Positions 44,145 through 51,959 of a DNA stretch of 64,000 bases are shown piece by piece. Made by a program: the position numbers and the translations under genes. How positions within the stretch are numbered: the first letter of the stretch is position 1; each line of letters starts with the position of its first letter. The stretch is from Tepidibacillus_B infernus (GTDB taxonomy: Bacteria > Bacillota > Bacilli > Tepidibacillales > Tepidibacillaceae). The stretch lies in the NCBI RefSeq assembly GCF_048898065.1, contig NZ_JBLWFI010000001.1:744001-808000 (forward strand), given 5' to 3'. A model generated the notes under the pieces. It searched no databases. It was given only the letters and a program-made list of their open reading frames with translations, and was not told the origin of the DNA.

Positions 44145-44234
44145 CAGATATGATTCAGTTATGATATTGTATAAAAAGGTATGATTAGTAAATGATTTTA
44201 AGATGGTATACATAAAATCAAGGAGTGAAAATCG

Positions 44235-45035
44235 TTGAGAATTTTATTTTTTGGTGATATTGTCGGTTCGATTGGGAGATCTGCTTTAAAAGATCATTTA
44301 TTGAAAATTAAGGAGAGATATCAACCGCATATCATCATAGCAAATGCTGAGAATGCAGCTTCAGGAAGGGGCATTAATAAGAAAATTGTAAAAGAATTCT
44401 TCGAATTGGGGATTCATGTGCTCACGATGGGAAATCACACATGGGATCAGAAAGAGATTTATGAGTTTATTGATGATTATAAAAATTTAATACGGCCTGC
44501 TAACTTTCCTATCGGGACACCGGGAAATGGATACACAATTATCAACTTTAATGCATATAAATTAGCAGTTATCAATATTCAAGGAAGAACTTTCTTGCCT
44601 CCTTTAGATTGTCCATTCCGAAAGGCAAATGAAATTATAGAAAAAATTAAAAGTATAACCCCAAATATCATTGTCGACTTCCATGCAGAAGCGACATCTG
44701 AAAAACAAGCAATGGGTTGGTATTTAGACGGTCTAGTTTCTGCAGTTGTTGGTACACATACCCATGTCCAAACAGCTGATGATCGAATTCTACCAAAAGG
44801 TACAGCTTATATTACAGATATCGGAATGGTTGGCTCTTATGATGGGATCCTTGGTATGAGTAAAGAAGCTGTAATTGATAAATTTCTTACATCTTTACCA
44901 CAAAGGTTTGAAGTTGACAAGAATGGAAGGTGGCAAATCAATGCCGTTATGATCGAACTTAATTCTGATACTGGCAAAGCAAAAAGTATAGAAAGAATTC
45001 GAATTGATCAAGAACATCCGTTATGGAATATGTAA
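44235..45035 (+). CDS. ymdB: YmdB metallophosphoesterase
   Basis: 266 aa, YmdB family with a calcineurin-like fold; the B. subtilis enzyme hydrolyses 2',3'-cyclic nucleotides and affects biofilm and motility decisions. Seen: metal motifs FFGDIVG (Asp8), IANAENAA, MGNHTWDQKE, DFHAEATSEKQ and VVGTHTHVQTAD. Starts at TTG 44235, 7-8 bases after AAGGAGTG. Separated from rny by a terminator, so it may have its own promoter. Confidence 0.93.
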   Translation: MRILFFGDIVGSIGRSALKDHLLKIKERYQPHIIIANAENAASGRGINKKIVKEFFELGIHVLTMGNHTWDQKEIYEFIDDYKNLIRPANFPIGTPGNGYTIINFNAYKLAVINIQGRTFLPPLDCPFRKANEIIEKIKSITPNIIVDFHAEATSEKQAMGWYLDGLVSAVVGTHTHVQTADDRILPKGTAYITDIGMVGSYDGILGMSKEAVIDKFLTSLPQRFEVDKNGRWQINAVMIELNSDTGKAKSIERIRIDQEHPLWNM

Positions 45036-45075
45036 TGAAAGTTATTCGAAATTTTTTGATATTTTTCTTGGACTA

Positions 45076-45103
45076 GAAGGAATTTTTTAAGTATTGAACG
45101 AAT
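45076..45103 (+). promoter_or_regulatory. SigH promoter for spoVS
   Basis: GAAGGAATT (45076-45084), 12 bases, AACGAAT (45097-45103), an exact fit to RnAGGAwww-N11/12-RnnGAAT. spoVS is SigH-dependent in B. subtilis. Confidence 0.85.
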
Positions 45104-45153
45104 ATATATCATAGTAGTGTTCATCATCCATCATTCAAGGAGGGTTACAATCC

Positions 45154-45414
45154 ATGGAAGTATTAAAAGTTTCAGCAAAATCTAGCCCCAACTCTGTTGC
45201 TGGTGCACTAGCTGGGGTGCTACGCGAACGTGGTGCCGCTGAGATTCAAGCGATTGGTGCAGGTGCACTTAATCAAGCTGTAAAAGCAGTAGCAATTGCT
45301 AGAGGTTTCGTTGCACCAAGTGGTGTTGACCTTATTTGCATCCCTGCATTTACAGATATTGTGATTGATGGCGAAGAAAGAACCGCTATTAAGTTGATCG
45401 TTGAGCCTAGATAA
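45154..45414 (+). CDS. spoVS: Stage V sporulation protein S
   Basis: 86-residue Alba-fold protein needed for normal septation and spore coat/cortex development. Seen: KVSAKSSPNSVAGALAGVLRE, GAGALNQAVKAVAIARGFV and VIDGEERTAIKLIVEPR, nearly identical to B. subtilis SpoVS. ATG 45154 follows AAGGAGGGTTA. Preceded by an excellent SigH promoter and followed by a terminator, so it is a single-gene unit. Confidence 0.97.
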   Translation: MEVLKVSAKSSPNSVAGALAGVLRERGAAEIQAIGAGALNQAVKAVAIARGFVAPSGVDLICIPAFTDIVIDGEERTAIKLIVEPR

Positions 45415-45427
45415 GTCCGACATTGAG

Positions 45428-45458
45428 AACCTGTTTTCCCCAAGGAAGACAGGTTTTT
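45428..45458 (+). terminator. Intrinsic terminator after spoVS
   Basis: AACCTGTTTTCC, loop CCAA, GGAAGACAGGTT then TTT; one wobble pair. Confidence 0.85.
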
Positions 45459-45479
45459 CTCCGTGTTTAGGAAAATGGA

Positions 45480-46439
45480 ATGAAAAAAAATTCAAGAAAG
45501 GAAAGAAATAAATTGATCATTGATGCGCACACAGATGTCCTTTGGAAAATGTTAAATCATCCAGATATTGATTTTTATGAGGCAAGCAATCAATTAGATG
45601 TGAACTTTCCCAATATGGAAAAGGGAAATATCGACGTTCAGGTATTCGCTATTTTTGTTTCAACTTATTCTAAGACGTCTAGGTTTTCCATTGCTATGCA
45701 ATCCATAGATGATTTTTATGAAAAGATTTTAAGACCTAATCAAATTCAATTAGCTACTAATTTTAAACAAATTGAATCGGGTTTAAAATTAGGAAGAAAA
45801 ATAGCTTTATTATCACTAGAGGGTGCTGAAGCAATCGAAGGAGATTTGAGTAAACTAAGAGCCTTTTATCGTCTTGGTGTGAGAGCAATGGGTTTAACAT
45901 GGAATCATGCTAATGAGGTTGCTGATGGAGTTGGAGAATCTAGAAATGGAGGGCTTACCTCGTTTGGCAGACTTGTTGTAGAAGAAATGAATCGCTTAGG
46001 AATGATGATCGATGTTTCCCATTTAGCTGAAACAGGGTTTTGGGAGGTTATTGAATTAACCAAAGCTCCTATTATTGCCTCACATTCAAATAGTAGACAA
46101 ATTTGCAACCACCCAAGGAATTTAACAGATGAACAAATTCAAGCAATCATCGAAAATGGTGGTATGATCGGGGTTACCTTTGTTAGAGATTTTACAGCTC
46201 ATAAGGAAGACCCAAATATTGAGGATTTAGTCAAACACATTGAACATATTGCAGAATTAGGGGGAATATCGAATATTGGATTAGGTTCCGATTTTGATGG
46301 TGCAACTCCAGTAGTTGGTTTGGAAAACGCCAGCAGAATAAATTGTTTAACGAATGTATTATCTAAACATTACCCAGATGATCAGGTGCAAGGCATTTTA
46401 GGTAAGAATTGGTTAAATTATTATAAAAAAATCTTATAA
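45480..46439 (+). CDS. M19 family membrane dipeptidase (renal-dipeptidase-like)
   Basis: 319 aa, zinc amidohydrolase that splits dipeptides. Seen: IIDAHTDVLWKM with the first zinc ligands, LLSLEGAEAIEGD, LTWNHANEVADG, IDVSHLAETGFW, IASHSNSR and GLGSDFDG. No signal peptide. ATG 45480 has TAGGA 7 bases upstream, but TTG 45513 has a better site (AAAGGAAAG) and begins right at the conserved IIDAH; either may be used. Position after spoVS and before korAB is also seen in other Bacillales. Confidence 0.88.
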   Translation: MKKNSRKERNKLIIDAHTDVLWKMLNHPDIDFYEASNQLDVNFPNMEKGNIDVQVFAIFVSTYSKTSRFSIAMQSIDDFYEKILRPNQIQLATNFKQIESGLKLGRKIALLSLEGAEAIEGDLSKLRAFYRLGVRAMGLTWNHANEVADGVGESRNGGLTSFGRLVVEEMNRLGMMIDVSHLAETGFWEVIELTKAPIIASHSNSRQICNHPRNLTDEQIQAIIENGGMIGVTFVRDFTAHKEDPNIEDLVKHIEHIAELGGISNIGLGSDFDGATPVVGLENASRINCLTNVLSKHYPDDQVQGILGKNWLNYYKKIL

Positions 46440-46568
46440 TAATTACTAAACATTATTAAATATTGCGAAAAATGTAAAGATTCTTTGAAATAATGAGGAA
46501 ATAACCGTTGATTTTAGAAAATAAGCAATATATTTTGTTCCTGCATCTTCTAAAAACAAATACAATAT

Positions 46569-46607
46569 TGTAAACGGTTTGCATTTTTCTTGAATAAAGC
46601 ATACACT
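46569..46607 (+). promoter_or_regulatory. Possible promoter and cre-like operator before korA
   Basis: TGTAAAC-G-GTTTGCA (46569-46583) is an inverted repeat with one mismatch, resembling LacI/CcpA-type operators. It overlaps a possible -35 TTTGCA (46578-46583), 18 bases from TACACT (46602-46607). Both promoter boxes are only 4 of 6. Confidence 0.35.
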
Positions 46608-46714
46608 TGAATAAGTTTCAGGTAATTGTAGATGTGAGGTGAAGGGGAGAAATTGAAAAAATAGTAGTTTCATAGAAACAGTTTTTAATTAACCATTTCA
46701 AAGGGGTGGAGAAA

Positions 46715-48448
46715 ATGATTAATCAACTTTCTTGGAAAGTTGGCGGACAGCAAGGGGAAGGAATTGATAGTACAGGGGAAATTTTTGCTATTGCATTAAA
46801 TCGTTTAGGATATCATTTATTTGGTTATCGTCATTTTTCATCCAGAATTAAAGGTGGTCATACAAACTATAAAATTCGTGTAAGCACTGAATCTATGAGA
46901 GCGATTTCAGACGACTTAGATATATTAATAGCTTTTGATCAAGAAACCATTGATTTGAACAGTAAGGAATTACGAAATGGTGGCGTCTTAATCGCAGATT
47001 CTAAATTTAATCCAGTTGTGACAAAAGAAAATATTCGTTTCTTTTCTGTCCCAATCACTGAAATTGCCCAGAATCTTGGTACTTCATTGATGAAAAACAT
47101 GGTTGCTCTTGGTGCAACAAGTGCATTGCTGGGTTTACCTACAGAGATATTTAAAGAAATAGTAGAGGAAATGTTTTTGAAGAAAGGTCAAGAAGTTGTA
47201 AATAAAAATATGGAAGCACTTAATCAAGGTGCAGAATTTATCAATAAAGAAACAAATGGACCCTTAGAGGCTTTTCAACTTGCAAAAGCAGATGGGAAAA
47301 AGCGGCTCTTTATGACTGGTAATGAGGCTGTTGCACTCGGATGTATTTCAGCTGGAGTTCGCTTTATGTCAGCTTATCCAATTACACCTGCAACTGAAGT
47401 AATGGAATATTTGATTAAAAAATTGCCTCAGTTGAATGGTTCAGTTGTCCAAACTGAAGATGAAATAGCTGCTATTACGATGGCAATCGGTGCATCATAT
47501 GGTGGTGCCCGTTCAATGACATCTACTTCTGGACCTGGTCTTTCTTTGATGCAGGAAGCAATCGGTTTAGCTGGTATTACAGAGACTCCTATTGTTATTA
47601 TCGATGTGCAAAGAGGAGGCCCAAGTACAGGCTTACCCACAAAAAATGAACAAAGTGACTTTAATGCGGCTCTCTACGGAAGTCATGGAGAAATTCCAAA
47701 AATTGTAATTGCACCAAACTCTGTTGAGGATGCATTCTATGATACAGTGCAAGCTTTTAATTTAGCTGATCAATATCAATGTCCTGTTATTGTGCTTACA
47801 GACTTAGCGTTAGGTATGGGGAAACAAACGGTGGAACCTCTAGATTATGATAGGATAGAAATTGATCGTGGCAAATTCTTAGGAAATGAAGAATTACCAG
47901 AATTGGAAGGCCCAATGTATAAGAGATATTTATTTACTGAGGATGGAATTTCTCCACGTGTCATTCCAGGTCAAAAACATGGTATTCATCATGTAACTGG
48001 AGTTGAACATGCTGAAACTGGAAGCCCTTCAGAAAATCCATTAAATCGTAAAAAGATGATGGATAAACGTCTAAATAAAATTAAGAATGTTAAATTTAAT
48101 ACCCCTGTTTATACTAAAGCGATGCATGATAATGCAGACCTATTAATTGTTGGTATTGGATCAACCCAAGGTGTTATTGCTGAAGCAATTGGTCGTTTAG
48201 AAAATGAAGGATTAAAAGTAAACCAAGCACATATTCGTTTGGTTGCACCATTCCCTAAGGATGAAATGAAAGCGTTAATGAGTAAAGCAAAAAAAGTAAT
48301 TGTTGTTGAGAACAACGGTACAGGCCAAATTGCTAACTTGATCAAATTAAATGTTGGGATGGCTGAAAAAGTTCAAAGTCTCTTAAAATATGATGGTAAT
48401 CCATTCTTACCTTCGGAAATTTATAATGGATGTAAGGGGTTGATGTAA
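46715..48448 (+). CDS. korA: 2-oxoacid:ferredoxin oxidoreductase, alpha subunit (gamma-alpha fusion)
   Basis: 577 aa. N-terminal gamma domain (VGGQQGEGIDSTGEIFA; SSRIKGGHTNYKIRVS) is fused to the alpha domain with YPITPATE (221-228), SGPGLSLMQEAIGLAG and a C-terminal region ending KGLM. The two-subunit layout matches 2-oxoglutarate or broad 2-oxoacid:ferredoxin oxidoreductases. With KorB it oxidatively decarboxylates a 2-oxoacid with CoA, reducing ferredoxin. ATG 46715 follows AAAGGGGTGGAG. Such enzymes are absent from B. subtilis but occur in many thermophilic or anaerobic Bacillales. Exact substrate cannot be told. Confidence 0.9.
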   Translation: MINQLSWKVGGQQGEGIDSTGEIFAIALNRLGYHLFGYRHFSSRIKGGHTNYKIRVSTESMRAISDDLDILIAFDQETIDLNSKELRNGGVLIADSKFNPVVTKENIRFFSVPITEIAQNLGTSLMKNMVALGATSALLGLPTEIFKEIVEEMFLKKGQEVVNKNMEALNQGAEFINKETNGPLEAFQLAKADGKKRLFMTGNEAVALGCISAGVRFMSAYPITPATEVMEYLIKKLPQLNGSVVQTEDEIAAITMAIGASYGGARSMTSTSGPGLSLMQEAIGLAGITETPIVIIDVQRGGPSTGLPTKNEQSDFNAALYGSHGEIPKIVIAPNSVEDAFYDTVQAFNLADQYQCPVIVLTDLALGMGKQTVEPLDYDRIEIDRGKFLGNEELPELEGPMYKRYLFTEDGISPRVIPGQKHGIHHVTGVEHAETGSPSENPLNRKKMMDKRLNKIKNVKFNTPVYTKAMHDNADLLIVGIGSTQGVIAEAIGRLENEGLKVNQAHIRLVAPFPKDEMKALMSKAKKVIVVENNGTGQIANLIKLNVGMAEKVQSLLKYDGNPFLPSEIYNGCKGLM

Positions 48449-49315
48449 ATGGCAACATTTAAAGATTTTCGTAATGATATCAAACCAAACTGGTGTCCAG
48501 GCTGTGGAGATTTTGCTGTTCAGGCTGCTATTCAAAGAGCTGCAGCAAATATAGGAATAGAACCAGAAAATTTTGCTATTGTATCTGGAATTGGTTGTTC
48601 AGGGCGTATTTCCGGCTATATTAATGCTTATGGATTTCATGGTATCCATGGTCGTGCCCTTCCTATTGCACAAGGCTTAAAAATGGCAAATCGTGAATTA
48701 ACGGTTTTAGCAGCTGGTGGTGATGGAGATGGATTTGCGATTGGAACCAACCATACCATTCATTCGATTCGTAGAAATATTGATATTACTTATGTGGTTA
48801 TGGATAACCAAATTTATGGTCTAACAAAAGGTCAAACATCACCAAGAAGTGCTTTTGGTACAAAAACAAAAAGTACGCCAAAGGGATCAATTGAACCATC
48901 AATTCGACCTCTAGAATTAGCCATCTCAGCTGGAGCAGGATTTGTAGCTCAAGGATTTTCAGGAGATTTAGCACAATTAACTAAAATAATTGAAGAAGGT
49001 ATGAAGCATAAAGGCTTTGCTTTTATCAATGTTTTTAGTCCTTGTGTAACTTTTAATAAGGTTAATACTTATGAATGGTTTAAAGAAAATATTATAAATC
49101 TTGATAACGATCCGGATTTTGATTCTTCTAACCGTTCATTGGCAGTGCAAAAGGTAATGGAACATGATGGATTGGTAACCGGTATTATTTATAAAGACAG
49201 CGAAAGAGAATCTTATGAAAATTTAGTTCCTAATTTTAAACAAACACCACTTATTAAGCAAGATATGAGCTTATCGCGGGAAGACTTTACATCTTTTTTA
49301 AAGGAATTTGAATAA
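48449..49315 (+). CDS. korB: 2-oxoacid:ferredoxin oxidoreductase, beta subunit
   Basis: 288 aa, thiamine-pyrophosphate and [4Fe-4S] subunit. Seen: WCPGCGDF (Cys16, Cys19), GIGCSGR (Cys50), the TPP motif GGDGDGFAIGTNH (90-102) and NQIYGLTKGQ(T)SPRS. A fourth ligand is probably in FSPCVTFN. Starts at ATG 48449 directly after the korA stop. No delta/ferredoxin subunit is nearby, so a free ferredoxin is the acceptor. Terminator follows. Confidence 0.92.
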   Translation: MATFKDFRNDIKPNWCPGCGDFAVQAAIQRAAANIGIEPENFAIVSGIGCSGRISGYINAYGFHGIHGRALPIAQGLKMANRELTVLAAGGDGDGFAIGTNHTIHSIRRNIDITYVVMDNQIYGLTKGQTSPRSAFGTKTKSTPKGSIEPSIRPLELAISAGAGFVAQGFSGDLAQLTKIIEEGMKHKGFAFINVFSPCVTFNKVNTYEWFKENIINLDNDPDFDSSNRSLAVQKVMEHDGLVTGIIYKDSERESYENLVPNFKQTPLIKQDMSLSREDFTSFLKEFE

Positions 49316-49334
49316 GAAAATAGTTGAATAAAAT

Positions 49335-49364
49335 AAAAGACCACCTTTTGGTGGTCTTTTATTT
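49335..49364 (+). terminator. Intrinsic terminator after korB
   Basis: AAAAGACCACC, loop TTTT, GGTGGTCTTTT then ATTT. Confidence 0.88.
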
Positions 49365-49508
49365 ATAATATAAGAGGGTCAAGTAAAGGGTATTTCTCCC
49401 TAGATCTAGGATATCCAAACTTTTGCTCATTTATACAAAAAAAGAATTATTTTTCGTATAAATTGATATGATATTCAAAATATAAGCTTGTATTTCATTC
49501 GGTTTAAT

Positions 49509-49538
49509 TTGTCATCTTGATAAAAAATAAGGTATAAT
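49509..49538 (+). promoter_or_regulatory. SigA-type promoter for pduL
   Basis: TTGTCA (49509-49514), 18 bases, TATAAT (49533-49538, perfect). Confidence 0.75.
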
Positions 49539-49580
49539 ATGTATTGGTTTTTTTTCATCACATATTAGGAAGGAGTTTTC

Positions 49581-50159
49581 ATGATGAAAGTACCTGTAGG
49601 TATTTCCAATCGTCATATTCATCTCTCACGTAAAGATTTAGATATTCTATTTGGTGAAGGGTACGAGTTAACTGTACTCAAAGACCTATCCCAACCAGGT
49701 CAATTTGCTTCAGAAGAAGTTGTTACCATCGAAGGGCCAAAAGGAAAAATCAATAATATTCGTATTCTTGGACCCGTTAGAAAAGAAACACAAATTGAAA
49801 TCTCAAGAACAGATAGTTTTGTTTTAGGGGTCAAACCACCTGTTCGTGATTCAGGCTATCTTGAAGGTACTCCAGGGGTTAAGGTTATTGGCCCAAAAGG
49901 AGAAGTTGAATTAGAAAAAGGTGTAATTATTGCTGCTCGCCATATTCATTTTCATACAACAGATGCCGAAAAATTTGGTGTAAGAGATCAAGATCGTTTA
50001 CGTGTAGTTGTTGAAGGTGAACGTGGAGTTATTTTTGAAAATGTTTTGGCAAGGGTATCTCCTAATTATGCTTTAGATTTCCATGTAGATACAGATGAAG
50101 GGAATGCAGCTGGATTAAAAAATGGAGATATGGTTGAAGTATTAAAATATGAGGAATAA
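49581..50159 (+). CDS. pduL: PduL-type phosphate acyltransferase
   Basis: 192 aa. Converts acyl-CoA (acetyl- or propionyl-CoA) and phosphate to acyl phosphate. Seen: ISNRHIHLS (His12, His14), DLSQPGQFASEE, RVLGPxR-like RILGPVRKETQIEIS, AARHIHFHTTDAEKFG and the FHVDTDEGN region. These carry the zinc ligands of the PTAC fold. There is no N-terminal encapsulation helix and no shell gene nearby, so it probably works free in the cytosol as a phosphotransacetylase. ATG 49584 is an equally good start, 8 bases after AAGGAG. Confidence 0.9.
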   Translation: MMKVPVGISNRHIHLSRKDLDILFGEGYELTVLKDLSQPGQFASEEVVTIEGPKGKINNIRILGPVRKETQIEISRTDSFVLGVKPPVRDSGYLEGTPGVKVIGPKGEVELEKGVIIAARHIHFHTTDAEKFGVRDQDRLRVVVEGERGVIFENVLARVSPNYALDFHVDTDEGNAAGLKNGDMVEVLKYEE

Positions 50160-50163
50160 GATG

Positions 50164-50190
50164 AAAGCTTCCTATAAGGGAGCTTTTTCT
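50164..50190 (+). terminator. Intrinsic terminator after pduL
   Basis: AAAGCTTCC, loop TATAA, GGGAGCTTT then TT; one wobble. It lies only 17 bases before the next start. Confidence 0.75.
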
Positions 50191-50206
50191 CTAAGGGGGA
50201 TTACAA

Positions 50207-50947
50207 ATGAAGGTAACTGTTATAGGTTATCAATCACCATATCCTGGACCAGATCACGCCGGTCCTGGTTTTTTGTTAGAGCATGAGAAAAAGTATTATT
50301 TAATTGACGTAGGAAGTGGAGTACTTTCTCGTTTACAAAAAATGATTGATTTAAATAAACTAGATGCTGTCTTTATTTCACATTTACATCATGATCATAT
50401 GAGCGATTTTCTTGTTCTTCAATACGCAATTCAAATGCAATTTATTATGGAAAGAAGGACAAAGCCATTACCAGTTTATTTTCCTGGCATTCCAAATCAA
50501 ATTGCAGATCTGATCCCTTTTCAACATTTTATTGATCCACATATCATTGATGAGCAAACATTGTTATATTTAAATGACTTAGAAATTTCTTTTTTACGTA
50601 CAGAGCATGCAGTACCTTGTTTTGCTATGAAATTTAAAACGAGGGAAAAAACTTTTGTTTATGGCGCAGATTCTGGCACCGGTACAAAGTGGTCTCCGTT
50701 TGCAGACCAAACAGATTTACTTATTTTAGAATGTACATATATGCAAAAAGACAGGCCTGCACGACCATCAGCCCATTTGGCAACATCTGATGTGGCAGAG
50801 ATTAGCCAATGGTTAAAACCGAAACAGCTATTATTAACCCATTTTTATCCTAAGTATGATCCAAAGGAAATTGAAAAAGAAGTAGTTGACTATGGTGTTT
50901 TAGGAACGTTACATCTACCTGAGTTTGGAAAGGTTGTATTTGTCTAA
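50207..50947 (+). CDS. Metallo-beta-lactamase-fold hydrolase (YhfI-like)
   Basis: 246 aa. Seen: VIGYQSPYPGPDHAGPGFLLE, LIDVGSGVLSRLQ, the zinc motif HLHHDH (59-64), FVYGADSGTG, LLILECTYM and a late LLLTHFYP. It resembles B. subtilis YhfI and RNase Z-like hydrolases, but lacks the RNase Z exosite, so the substrate is unknown. ATG 50207 follows AAGGGGGATT. The next gene starts on the last base of its stop. Confidence 0.85.
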   Translation: MKVTVIGYQSPYPGPDHAGPGFLLEHEKKYYLIDVGSGVLSRLQKMIDLNKLDAVFISHLHHDHMSDFLVLQYAIQMQFIMERRTKPLPVYFPGIPNQIADLIPFQHFIDPHIIDEQTLLYLNDLEISFLRTEHAVPCFAMKFKTREKTFVYGADSGTGTKWSPFADQTDLLILECTYMQKDRPARPSAHLATSDVAEISQWLKPKQLLLTHFYPKYDPKEIEKEVVDYGVLGTLHLPEFGKVVFV

Positions 50948-51507
50948 TGACTTTGTTTCATATCTTAACCTTTGCTCAAAACTTATTAAAGGAAAGAGTT
51001 CAGACTGGCGACATCGTGGTTGATTGCACCTGCGGAAACGGAAATGATACCCTTTTTTTAGCTCAATTGGTAGGAAAGAGTGGGAAAGTATATGGTTTTG
51101 ACATCCAGCAACAAGCTATAGAAAAAACGAAGGAGTTATTAAAAGAGCACCAACTTTTAGATCAAGTTAAATGCATTCAAGACAGTCATGAGCACATAAC
51201 ACAATGGATTAACGAACCAATCACTGCAGCTATGTTTAACTTAGGATATTTACCAGGAGGAGACAAAAAAATAACAACCCATTATGATACGACAATTAAA
51301 GCGATAGAAGGTCTACTTCCTTTATTAAAGGTTAACGGATTGATTACCATAGCTCTTTATGTTGGACACGATGTGGGAAATGAAGCGAAAGAAGTAGAAA
51401 AGTTTTTAATGAGTCTGCCGCAAAAGCAATTTTCTGTATTAAAATATCAGTTTATTAACCAAGTTAACTTCCCCCCCTATTTGATTGTAGTCGAAAAGAA
51501 AAAATAA
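50947..51507 (+). CDS. mnmM: tRNA mnm5s2U biosynthesis methyltransferase MnmM (YtqB family)
   Basis: 186 aa class I SAM-dependent methyltransferase. Seen: VDCTCGNGNDTLFLA (26-40, SAM site), VYGFDIQQQAIEKT, AAMFNLGYLPGGDK and the C-terminal INQVNFPPYLIVVEK, which match YtqB, now reported as MnmM that methylates nm5U34 in tRNA. Earlier annotation was rRNA methylase. ATG 50947 shares a base with the preceding stop, so it is translationally coupled. A hairpin terminator separates it from a converging minus-strand gene. Confidence 0.88.
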   Translation: MTLFHILTFAQNLLKERVQTGDIVVDCTCGNGNDTLFLAQLVGKSGKVYGFDIQQQAIEKTKELLKEHQLLDQVKCIQDSHEHITQWINEPITAAMFNLGYLPGGDKKITTHYDTTIKAIEGLLPLLKVNGLITIALYVGHDVGNEAKEVEKFLMSLPQKQFSVLKYQFINQVNFPPYLIVVEKKK

Positions 51508-51555
51508 TATTTTATAAAAGTAATGAAAAGAGAGTTATACTTTCTTTATTGGATC

Positions 51556-51587
51556 AAAAAGCAGCAGCCTACCGACTGCTGCTTTTC
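51556..51587. terminator. Bidirectional terminator between mnmM and a minus-strand gene
   Basis: AAAAGCAGCAG, loop CCTACCGA, CTGCTGCTTTT; A and T runs on both sides serve the two convergent genes. Confidence 0.9.
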
Positions 51588-51593
51588 TTCTAC

Positions 51594-51797
51594 CTATCCT
51601 TCATTAGGGGAGCCAACTTTCATTTTAAAACTAGGTTTTTTCCCTTTTAAACCTTCATTATGCTCAGGAAAATATTGATATCTTTGTGATTTAGCTTCTC
51701 TAGCTCGTGGCCTTCCAACAGGCTTATAGAATTCAGTCGCAAATTCTTCTCTAGCAAAATCTCTTTTGTTATGAAAGATATCATTATGGTTAGGCAT
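51594..51797 (-). CDS. Small basic hypothetical protein
   Basis: 67 aa, not recognised. Starts at ATG 51797 behind GAGGGGGGAAAA on the minus strand, a strong ribosome site, and ends against a shared terminator, so it looks real. It is polar and charged, without hydrophobic segments: MPNHNDIFHNKRDFAREEF and KPVGRPRAREAKSQ, with a basic RPRAR patch and an aromatic YQYFPEH. Such composition would suit a spore or nucleic-acid-associated protein, but no function can be assigned. Divergent from miaB. Confidence 0.7.
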   Translation of the reverse strand: MPNHNDIFHNKRDFAREEFATEFYKPVGRPRAREAKSQRYQYFPEHNEGLKGKKPSFKMKVGSPNEG

Positions 51798-51873
51798 ATT
51801 TTCCCCCCTCTAGAATGGTATATCTATATTCTTCCCGTCTACATAATACTCATACGAACAGCCAATGAATTCC

Positions 51874-51903
51874 TTTAACTACGCATGAAAAATATGATAT
51901 AAT
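51874..51903 (+). promoter_or_regulatory. SigA-type promoter for miaB
   Basis: TTTAAC (51874-51879), 18 bases, TATAAT (51898-51903) with extended TG at 51895-51896. Confidence 0.65.
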
Positions 51904-51959
51904 AATCATCGTGACTTCAAAAACAAAATTCTGAATTTGACATAAAAGGAGGTATTTAA

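Noticed and set aside
49581..50159. Bacterial microcompartment locus around pduL
   Set aside because: No shell-protein genes are nearby and the PduL N terminus lacks an encapsulation helix.
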